Origin: Allomuricauda sp. M10
Lineage (GTDB): Bacteria > Bacteroidota > Bacteroidia > Flavobacteriales > Flavobacteriaceae
Assembly: GCF_020782875.1 (NCBI RefSeq)
Contig: NZ_JAJGBN010000002.1
Location: 620,001-684,000 of the forward strand
Reading direction: 5' to 3'
Length of the DNA stretch: 64,000 bases
Position 1 is the first letter of the stretch. Every line of letters starts with the position of its first letter. Below the pieces are notes generated by a model. It saw only the letters and a program-made list of their open reading frames with translations. It was not told the origin of the DNA and did no database searches. Positions 34,673 to 46,600 of this stretch are shown here, piece by piece. A program made the translations under genes and the position numbers.

Positions 34673-37600
34673 TTATTGTCGATACAGGGTAAAGTGGCCT
34701 ACGAACTCTCGATCGTCAAGATCACCTTTCAGTTTAACTACATACCAGTAGTCGCCTGTTGGCAATGGTTTTCCATCGTAATCACCATCCCAACCTTGGC
34801 TATCTCGGGTCATCTCTTCCACTACTCTACCATAACGATCGTAAATCTTAATTAGTGCATTTGGGAAGCCTTCTAAATGCTCTGGTAGCCAAGAATCATT
34901 CAGTCCATCACCATCCGGTGTAAAGAAGCTTGGGAACTCCACATCAATAAATTCCATAAATATCTCAGCCTGAACCTCACAGCCGTTCTGATCGATAACG
35001 GTTACCGTGTAGGTATCGGTTCTGTTGATATAGAAGATATTGTCACTACCATTGTTATGATCGTTGAAATAGAAGGTGTATTCTTCCACTCCACCGTTGG
35101 CAACAGCAGAAATCTGGTTGATGACGTTGTTCTCCAATACCAATGTCAATGGTTCGTAACCCTCAATGGTAAAGTCGTAGGTGATCATACATCCATTGGC
35201 ATGTGCAATGGTCAGATAATGGTCGCCCGGTGTCATATTTCTATAATCAGCGGTCAATTGCATATCCGCAGGATCGGTAGAATCCAGAGCGTACAATACA
35301 TCAGCGGAAACAGATGGATCTTGGAACACAATGTTGAGATAATTATCTGGAATGTTACCGGTACACTCGTACATTGGGGTTACGGTGGCGGCCAAGTTTA
35401 CGCCAGGTTCAATTTCCACGAACACATTGGTTTCGCATCCTTGGGCATCCCTGATGAAGACCACATGGGTACCAGCAGTCAAGTTTTGGAACAAGAACTG
35501 GTCTTGAACAAAATCTGCATCTGCATTGGAGTTCAACGCGGTTTCATAAGGAGCCGTTCCTCCGGTTACCTGCAATTCAAAGGAACCATCGGCACTGTTG
35601 TAACACACTTCGTGCATGATGTTCACCGCCTCGGCCTGAACAGGTTCTGGTTGGGTAATCTCAAACTGGAAGGTGATGAAACATCCATTCACATCCTGGG
35701 CGATTACATCATAAATTCCAGGCGCCAAATCGGTAAAGGTATTTTCTGAATCAAATTGATTCAAGTTTGGAGAAATGGCATAGAAAATCTGTCCGGTTCC
35801 TCCAGAGACTTCCACGGTAATGGTACCGTCGTTCATTCCTGAACAGGTAACATCGGTGAATTCTTCACGATCTACTTGCAATGGTGCAGGATCAACTATC
35901 AGGATTTCTGGAGACACGTCAACGCAATCCTCGCTGGTCACCCGTACATAATAGCTTCCGGCAGGTAACATGTTGAAGGTGCCACTGGTTTGTGGTCCAG
36001 CCAACAAGTTTGTCAAGGCGGCATCACCGAACAATTCGTAGTTGTAGTTACCTAAACCACCTGTTGCAGAAGCAATAATGGTAGCAGAAGCTTCTCCCAT
36101 ACAATTTATGAAAGCGGCGCTTTCGTCAATATTCAAAGTAAGCGGTGGAATAGGATCAATGCTGACTTGGTTGGAGATTTCAGCCTCACAACCGTTTGTG
36201 TCACGTACATAGAATTGATAAACCCCAGCACTTACCGTAAGGGTAACCGAGTTACCGCTCATTGGGGTAAAGCTGATATTATCGCTACTGTATTCGTATG
36301 AACCATTTCCTCCGGAAGCGGTCAATCGAATCTCGGCATCGTTAAGACAGGTCATTTCAGTTACCTGTACCAAAGAAGCCATTACTTCGGTTGGTTCATT
36401 GATGGTCACTTGTGGAGTTTCCAGACTACAGTTCCATCCATCGGATACGGTGATGCTGTAAATACCAGCAGCCAATCCTGTAAAGGTGTTATTACCCTGT
36501 TCGCCAGTAGTAAAGACGATGTTGGTTCCGGTTGCATCATAGATGTTCAACTGGTACACATAAGAACCTTCACCTCCAGCAACATTGTAAGCCCAAACAG
36601 CTGCACTATCGTCACCGTAGCAGGCCAAATCAATTGGTGCTGCATCAATATCGGCAGTGATCGGTAGTGGTTCGGTCAAAGTAAGCGAATTGTCCACCAT
36701 TTCACATCCACCGTTATCGGTAACCCTAACTTCATAAGCTCCGGCAGAAAGTCCTGTGAACACATAACTGTTCACATTGTTTACTGTATACACTTGTGAA
36801 GTGGTAGTGTTGGTCAGTATGATGTCATAAGGAGCATAACCGCCCGTTGGGGCCACCAATATTTCCCCTTGGTCATTGGTACAGGTTACATTGGCCACTT
36901 CCTGTGGAACGAATGCCAATGGGCTGCTTGGGGACATAATGGTAATGGTATTGGAATCCTCGGCACAGAACGGATAACCGGTTTCGGTTACACGTACGAA
37001 GTAGTTTCCACCTACCAATGCAGGATCGGTGATGCTCAACGGGTTGGTTGAAGTATTTCCCGTTCCTACGATACCTGTTGTGGTTCCGTTGGCCATGAAC
37101 ACCTCATAGTTATAAGCACCGGTATAGCCAGTTACATTGATTTCCAAAGTACCCGCATCTCCAAAACACATGGCAGGAGAAGTAGCCGTGGCAGTAACGT
37201 CTATGGTATCATACGGAGGAATGGTATAGGCTACCGTGGTTATGTAACAACCGGTAGCATTATCCGTCACCCTGAAGGTATATGTTCCAGGAGCATACAT
37301 CTCGAATGTAGCCGTGGTACTCGTTGGAGTACCTGTCAATGCACCATAGGTGTTTCCAATTGGCAACAGTTCAAAGGTATAGGTATTGGTTACATCACCA
37401 TTATCGGTAACGGTCAACAATATTTCCTCGTAATTGGCACAACTAATAGCTGTTGTCTGGGTAACGGCAACACTGAACTTGTTGATAGTTGGTATCATCA
37501 CAGAAGTTGTGGTGGTACAACCGTTACTATCCCTTACATACAAAGTGATGTTTTGATCAACCCCAGTATCCACAATAGCAAAGGTGTTAGCAGATTGGAA

Positions 37601-40600
37601 GGTTACATTATTCCTACTGTAGAAATATGGTCCCGTTCCACCAACCGGGCTAATGGTTACGGTTGAAGTGTTCACCGAATTGTTTGGATTACACACAAAA
37701 TCCGTGGCTACGGCAGTAGCGGTCAAAAGGGCTGGTTGTCCAACAGTAACATCGAACGTATCCTCACAAGCCCTGCTAGAAATCACCCTTACACGGTAGT
37801 TATCCGCAGGAAGATTATCGAATACCAAGCTAGACTGTGCAAATCGGTACGGTGTTCCAAGGTTTGACATTTGGTAAAGCTCATAGGTATACAATGGATC
37901 AACCACGGTTGAAGGATCCATTACCACAGTCAAACTTCCATCTGAACCGCCAAAACAGTTTACATCGTCAATGGTTACATTGTTGATAACTGGGTCTACC
38001 TTGTCATCCAATTCTTGGGTAACTACATAAGTACATGGTGTAGCCGTATCATTATCCGTTACGGTGAAGGTATAAACTCCAGGCTGAATAAGTCCTGTGA
38101 ATACACCCGTTGCATTGCTGGCAGTAGTAAATCCATCAGGATAAACCACATCAAATGTCAAGTTAGAAGAACCTCCACTAACATTGATGGTAATCTGACC
38201 TCCTGGATCAACAGTACAATCAATCGGTTTTACAACAGTTGAGGTTGCCGTCATGGCATTGGTCAACACTACTGGTCCAACAGTAGTAGTACAAGACCAC
38301 TGATCAGCGATCAATACCTCATAAGAACCAGCGCCCAAGTTTGAGAATATCGGGTTGGTCTGTGGAGATCCAACGTTGGAACCATTGCGGATCAACTGGT
38401 AGGTATAGTTGCTACCTTGACCACCTGCGGTACCTACCACTTCAATCTCACCTTGAAGGTTGGTACAGTTTTCTTGGTTGATCTGTAATGTGGCCGTAAT
38501 AGGCGTTGGATCTACCAAAGTAACGGTATCAACCATTTGGGAACATCCACTTGAGTCAATGACCCATACTTCATAAGTTCCTACAACCAATCCAGTGAAG
38601 CTTGGGCTGGCAACGTAATCACCAGGACCAGTTGGACTGGTGGTTCCCACATAATAGGAATATCCACCCCATCCACCGGACACATTGGTCACCTGGATTT
38701 CGCCATCGTTACCCAAACAGGTAATGTCGGTTACCACGGTTGCTCCTGTAATGGCAGCGGCAGGTCCAGCAATGTTGAACGATTCACTGTACACACAGGC
38801 AGAACCTGGAGGGTTGGTATCGGTCACTTCAATATAATACGTACCAGCCGCAAGACCAGTGATGGTAAAGCTTCCATCGGCATCAGATCCGGTGGTCATC
38901 ACGTCATCGGCCAAGTTGGTCGGCGTATTGTTGATATCGTAATAAAGCGTATAGCTGGTTGCACTTGCGTAGGTTACGCTAGAACCGTCAACCAAATTCA
39001 ACTCTACTGTTCCATCGGTATCCCCAAAACAAGTGATATTGGTAGTACCTACAACGATTAGATCTAATACTTCTGGGTCAGCCACTTCGTGGGAAACAGT
39101 AAGGATACAACCCGTTACGGTGTTTCTCACCTCAAAGTAATGCACGCCAACAGAAAGACCAGTAAAGCTGCCAGATGCTTGGAAAGTACCAGAAGGCAAT
39201 TCCCTAAATTCATAGTTGGCAGGATCCGTGGTTGAGTTGGTGATAGAGCCAATTGCGGTGATGGTGATATCTTCACCCGTTACACAAGTGGCAACGGCAT
39301 CCACAGCAATGTTTGCAGAGTCCAAACTATCAAACGGAGCTATTACGGCCGTGGTAGTTCCCAAACAGCCATTTTCATCATATACATTGATGGTATAGCT
39401 ACCCCCGTTGATGTTGGTTTCCGTATATACAGGGTTACTGCCAGATTGCACCACTACAGAACCGGCATCATTGATAAATTCATAGATCACATAGGTTCCA
39501 CTACCTCCGGTGATGGAAGCAGTATCTATGGTAATAGTGGCATTATTGGTGTTGTTACCCGCGGTACATCCGAATTCAACAACTGTTGGAGCAGGAACCA
39601 CAATGGCAGCAGGCTCGTTGATGATGATATCGAAAATATCCACAAAACAGCTGTTAGATCCTACACCACGAACGCTGTAAGTACCAGCTGGAAGGTTTTC
39701 AAAAGTAGTACCGTTCAACACGGCGCCAGCTGGCATTGGGCTAAGCGTATAGGTCAATGGATTGATTCCGTTGTCAATTTCAGTAAGGGTAATGCTACCA
39801 TCACTTCCACCAAAACAGCTCACATCCATATGGGTTTCTGTAAAGGAAGGCAGCGGCGCATCTGGCACATCAATTGTGATGGTCTTGGAACAGTTTGGCG
39901 GAGCAGTGCCCATATCAAAAACAATAACGTTATAACTACCAGCCGCTGCGGCACCCGTCCACGTGAATGGATTGGATGGAAGTACACTTCTTACCTGGTC
40001 GTTGGTTCCCGGACCATCTATCATGTATTCGTAGTTACCAGAACCAGCAATAACGGTTATTTCAATTTCTGCGTTGGCGGCGGAGCCTGGCTCACAATCC
40101 AAAGCAACGGTTTGAATGGCGGTAAATTCCAAAGGAGCATGGACCGTAATCGTGTCAGTATCCATACATCCATTGCTATCAAGGATGGCAACATTATAAG
40201 TTCCTGGAGCTACATTGTTGAATACGCCACCATTGTCAACATAAGTTGCTCCTCCATCCAAAGAATAGAAGATTTGTGCGGCAGCACTTGTAGCATTAAT
40301 GGTTACCGAAATTGGGGTCGAACAGTTGTCAATTACAACACTGTCAATGGTTGGGTTTGGCGTTAAGGTCAGTGGCACAGTTCCCAAATTCACTCCACAA
40401 CCAAATTGGTCTTCCATGGTGATATCGTAGTTTCCTGCAGGTGAATTGGCAGGAATCTCGATTGGGTTATCGGAAGTTGAGGTAATGGTCGTAAATCCGA
40501 CAGGACCGGTTACGGTGTAGGTATAAATGCCTCCGCCGCCAAGTGGGTTTTGGATCTGTATCAATCCAGGAGCATCACAAGTGATGTTCTGAAGCACGAC

Positions 40601-43600
40601 TGGAGTTCCCGTTAAAGGATCCAATTCTATTAACAGTTCATTTTCCGTAGCACCCACACAACTGTCAACGTTGCTTCCATCAACCTCAATTACTTCAATA
40701 TAATAGTTCCCGGCGGGTAATCCTGTCAATGTAATATCTTGTGGGGAAGAGTAGGGAACAATGCCGCTACTACTCACCAAAACAGGGGAACCAGAACTCA
40801 TGTCGTAGAAGTTCCATCTGAATTGTGTTTCAAATGGGGCTTGGTTATCAGTTACAGTATAGGTAATGCTTCCGTTGCTCAAACCAAAACAACTTGGGGT
40901 AATCGTTGAGGTGATTTCCAATGGAACGGTAATCAAATCATTAACGTTCACATTACTTTGTCTAACACATCCTCCACTATCCCTTACATAGAAAACATAA
41001 GTTCTACCTGGAACTAAACCTGTCCATTGGTACATACCATGTCCTGCGGTTACGGGGTTGCCCAAATTGTCAACACTTCCACCGGCATTCCAGGTGGCGG
41101 TTGCGGGATTAAAATTTGCCGGATCATCAGAATAGGCATAATCATATCCAGGTGAACCTTCAGAACCTTGAACGGTTACTTGTAACTCATTACAATTTAC
41201 AACCAAGGCAGAAATGGTGATATCCAAATCATCCAAAGGATATGGAATAATAAATGGAGGTAAATCCGTCTGACAAAGGGTGTTCCCCAGTCCGTCCACG
41301 GTTCTCATGGAAGGATAAACGGTATCGCCTGAATTGTAACCTGTAAATTGATCAGATACACCGGGGTTGGAGTTATCCCCAATCCAAGTGGTACCACCAT
41401 CGGCACTGAATTCAATGGTGCCCAAAGTTGTTGGGTATCCGGAGAAGCCAAAACCAAAATCGTTTGGATCACCGGTACAGGTTGCAGGGGTGATTCCCGC
41501 TACAACTCCGGTCAATTCATCAGGATTATTGATGGTTTGGGTATCTGTTATGGTACAACCTGCGGCATCGGTTACATTAATGGTATAGTTACCCGGCATT
41601 AAGTTGTAATATGTTCTGGTTGAGGCCAGTACATTGGTATTGGTTTGGTTGGAAGCACCTCCATTGTCCAAATCGATGATTTGGATGGTGTAAGGGGCCA
41701 AGCCCGAAGTGATGTTTACCAAAATAGAACCCGTTCCATCATGACATTGTGGGTCAGTTGGGGTAACGGTCATGGTCAGAGGTACTCCAGGATTAACGGT
41801 CACCGTTTCCATATATTCACAATATGGAGCAGTAGCAGAATTATCCCTTACGTACACATCATAAGTACCATCATTTCCGGTAGTTACAGAATATACATTA
41901 GATGTTGTGAACAGACCTGTTGGGTCTCCTCCCGTCAATACGAAAGCATATTGCAAAGTAGGCGAACCTCCAGAAGCGGTTACTGAAATACTACCATCGG
42001 CACATGTAGAAATATCCACTACTTGCACTTGGGCAACCAAGGCATCCACAATGGTCACGTTCTGTTGTACACCAAGACATCCGTATTGATCACGAACGTC
42101 GATAGTGTAGGTTCCGGCGGTCAAGTTTCCATAGGTAAAGCTAGTACCGGTTGAAGGTGTTGGGGTCATCCAAGGACCTCCGTTCAGGCTAAATTGATAG
42201 TTTCCGTTACCACTGGTCACATCCACTTGAATACTTCCATCATTGTTTCCGCTATAACAAGCGGTTGGCGTAGTGGTAAATACAATTGGGGTTGGGGCCA
42301 CAACGGTCATGACCGTGGTAACATCCTCACACAAATTGGTATCTCTTGCCCTAACCACATAATCTCCGGCAGTAAGGCCGTTGAAAACGGTTGAAGATTG
42401 GAAAGCCACCAATATACCGCCAACACCATCTTCCAATTGGTACTGATAGGTTGGGGTTCCTCCCGTGGCAGCTGCCGTAATGACGGCCCCTCCGTTGGTA
42501 CAGGTTAATTGCGTGGTAATGGAAGCCGTAACGTCCAACACCGCAGGTTCTGTCAATGTTTGGTTGAGCACCACGGAACATGCAGGATCCCTAAGGTCTA
42601 CAATGGTGATACTATGGTTACCTGCCGCTAATCCATTTACGGTTATCGGGCTGGCAAATTGGGCCGCAGAAACGGCACCACCATCCACTTGATAGGTAAA
42701 ACCGATAGCAGGGTCAAAATTTTCAGCTTCAAAAGTGATGGAACCATCAGCCGCGCCGTTACAAGTAAGATTGGTGAAGTTGGTAATGGCAGCATCAAAA
42801 GCATGTCCGTCTTCCACGGTAACGTTCAAAGTCAAGGACTCTGTACAAACTTCAGGGGTCTGGAACGCTTCAATATCATCTATAGCGATATCGTTTCCGC
42901 CAGTTACGGCAGAATTGGTTCTGATAACAATATCAAGATTGGTGTTGGCACCCGGATTAAGGGTTACGGTGTAGTTTTGCCAGTCGTTGGCACCATTATT
43001 TTTAGGAACATTTCCTGTAGTGGTACTGGCGATAACGGTTCCGCCACCATCTACCAACTGAATGTCGATATCAGGATCGGCACCACCTGTTCCATTTCTC
43101 AACAGGTTGAAGGCCCAAAGGGAAATGGTAATGTCCCTGTTGGGCACTACTTCAATATTTCTTTTAGCGTAAATTATCCCATTAGGACCTACAGCACCGC
43201 CTACGTTCATGGCCAAGAACCTTCCATTGGCCAAGCCAGAATGGTCATTTGGGCTTAACCATGTACCATAAGGATTCACAATGGTCTGGGTAACAGAGTA
43301 TTCCCCATCTTGAATGTGGGTATCTATACCCCAACCACATGAATTTACGGCCCCATTTTGAGGTTCGTAGCAATAGGCCGGATCTACTTCTGGTATACTG
43401 GTATTTGGACCGGTTCCGAAAGTTTCCAACAACAACACACTGGGAGTTGGCGCAATATTGCTGGTATAGTTTACCGTAATGGTATGACTGCCAACGGCTA
43501 CATCTGTAAAAATGTTGGATGTATTGGGCGTGTTAGGGTTACCATCAATTTCGTAAGTGTAGTCAAAGTCAGTGCTGCTAGGAGTAACCGTAATTGTACC

Positions 43601-46600
43601 GTCACCATCACACTCATAATCAATAGATGTAGTTGCTGTTGGAGGGGTTGGTTCCGGATCAATGGTAACCGTCATAGGATAGCTACACAAGTTGGCATCC
43701 CTAATGTAAAGGGTATGTGTGCCAGGTAGCAGGTATCCAATGGAACTGGCACCATAAGTGGAACCACCATTAAAGCTATATTCATATGGAGCGGTACCTC
43801 CGATGGCATTGGTAATCCTTACCTCAGCACCCATTCCTGGGTAACATTCAGCAAGAGCGGTAACCGCAGCGGAAGCAGAAAGCGTCAAAGGTTCGGTTAT
43901 GGTATAGATCTGGTTTACCACACAATTGTTGGCATCCCTAACCCGAATGTTGTAACTACCAGCAGGTTGATTTACAAACGTGTTGGAAGTCTGATACGTT
44001 GCACCATTGTTAATGCTGTACGTATAAGGTGCTTCGCCTCCAGAAGCTGTAATTGTAATCTGGGCTTGAGATTCTCCACTACATAATATACCAGTGTCCA
44101 CCACAGAAATCACCAATGGAGGATCTTGTGTAATCGTAATATCATAAGTTGCCTCACAATATCCTGAAGCACCACCATTATCTCTTACATAAACATCGTA
44201 ATCTCCAGCACCTGTAACGGATACTGGGTTTGTAGTTGAAAAATCCCCGGCGGTTGGAGCAACACCATTGGCCACAACGGCATACACATAGTTTCCATCT
44301 CCACCTGCAGCTGTGATGGTCACATCGGTATCGGTGGTACAAGCTGTAATATTTGGAGCCGAAGCCACAACACTCAATTCAGGATCAATGGTAATGGTCT
44401 CGGAATCGAAACAGTCGTTGCCATCCCTTACAGAGATGGTATAGGTGCCAGCACCCAATCCAGTGAACACATTGCTGGTTCCATAAGGACCTCCATTTAA
44501 GCTGTATTCGTAGTTGCCATCACCACCTGAGGTAACGTTTGCAGTAAGGGTCAATCCAACAGCATCGTCAAAACAAATATCATTGGGAACAATGGCCAAA
44601 ACCGGGGCCACCGCTTGAATAATGTCAAAAGTATCCGTGAACACACAACCATTGGCGTCTGTTACGGTAAAAGTATAGGTTCCACCAATGTTCAAATTGG
44701 CATATAATCCATTGGATTGTGGACCTGTAAGTACGTAACCAGCAGGGGCATTTGTAATTTCGTAGGTATAACTTCCCCATCCTCCGGAAGCCACAATGGA
44801 GGCATCACCATTGGCAACACAGGTAGGCTGATTTACAGTAACAGGAGCCGTAATGGCAGCTGGTGGAGCCGCAATGGTCACATCCGCTGTATCGGTACAG
44901 GTTGTAAAGTTATCGGTTACCGTAATGGTATAAGTACCTTCGACCAATCCAGTCAATGAAATGGTACCGTTGGTTTGTGCACTTCCGGAGAAGTTGGCAG
45001 GACCAGTTATGGTATAATCGTAATCGGTGTTAAAGCCTGCAACAGTGTATAGCAATTCACCATCACTGGCCCCAAAACAGGTTATATTTCCTATCAATTG
45101 ACCCACCACAGAAATTTCGGTAACAGGATCAATCGTGAAGGATTCGTCATAAGAACATCCGTTTGCGTCGGTAACACGGAACATATAGGTATCTGGTGAC
45201 AAACCGGCAAAAGTGGCATTGTTTCCATTGTTCACAGCACTTCCGGCAGGTGAAATAATTTCATATACCAAACCAGGTGTTCCGCCAGTAGGTGTTACCG
45301 TTACATCGGAAACAAATGTTGGACAGATTGGATTGGTGGCCGAGAAACTCAAATCCGTTGGTGGATCCAAAGGATCGATAGTGATCGAATTGGTCACGAA
45401 AGTACATCCGTTGGCATCCCTTAAGGTGATGCTGTATGTTCCATCAGTTAAGTTGGAGAACGTTGGAGAGGCACCAAAAGTGACCCCGTCAATACTATAT
45501 TGATATGGGGCAGTACCGCCAACAACATTCTGCGCTTCAATAATGCCATCTTGCAAACAGGTATAGCCCTGTACCAATACCGCATCGGCATCCAAAGAAA
45601 AAGAAGGTGCAGAAATGGTATGATATTCAAAATAGTCGCAGGAAGCACTTCCTTTACGTTGGTTGATGACCACTACATAATCGCCACTTGCCAAACCAGG
45701 GAAGTTTCCGGAGGCGTTGGTCGCCAAAGCATTGGCATAGTTATAGTTGTTTTCGTCAAAGCCGGTTGCATCAAACAGGTAATAGGTAAGTTGGTACCCA
45801 TTGCTGTTCAGTAAGTTGAACGTTATGGTTCCGGTTGTATCACCATAACACAACACATCGGTTGTGGAGGTTGCATTGAAGTCGGCAGCAGGCCTGAACT
45901 CAATGGTTACGGTGTTTGATATATCATAGCAGTTATTCCTATCAACAACGATGAAGGTATACTGTCCTGGATCGTAGATATCAAAAATTTGGCTGGTCTG
46001 GAACGCCGAAGCAGGAACAGAAGTAACGTTCGGATACGAAATAATGGTGTTTCCACCGTCATCCACATAGGACCAAATGGCATAAGTGTGAGGTGTTTTT
46101 CCTCCTGTGGATTCCATCAAAATGTTACCTTCCTTACATGTGATGTGCTGGGACACCCTTGCAGTAAGTTCAAGATCGGTTAGATCATTGATGGTGATTT
46201 GTTGGGTATAGGCACAACCGTCATCGGTGGATACTGAAATATCATATACGCCATCAGCAAGGTTTTCAAAGGTGTAGTTGTTATCGGTTGATGGTCCGTA
46301 GGTGTCCACCACTGTTCCGCCCAAAGAGACTTCATAATAGTATTGAGGCTCTACATTGAGCACCGAAATGGATATCTCGCCCAAACCGTTACAATCGGTG
46401 TCTTTGGAGGTTACATCAACTTGAAAATCCCTTTCCAAGATTCCGATGTTGTCCAAAACGAACACACAACCATCAGTAACCCCCTGTTGTCTCATTTCCA
46501 CCATGTAAGCACCATTGTTGGCAATGTCAAAACTTGGGCTGGTTTGATAAGGAAACAATATGGCACCTGTGGTTTGATTGCGCAACTGGAACTCGTAGGT

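Noticed and set aside
39446..40366. 306-codon plus-strand frame inside sprB
   Set aside because: Antisense to sprB repeats; low-complexity composition rich in Ser, Thr and Asn arises from the repeat codons. Several similar frames across sprB have the same origin.
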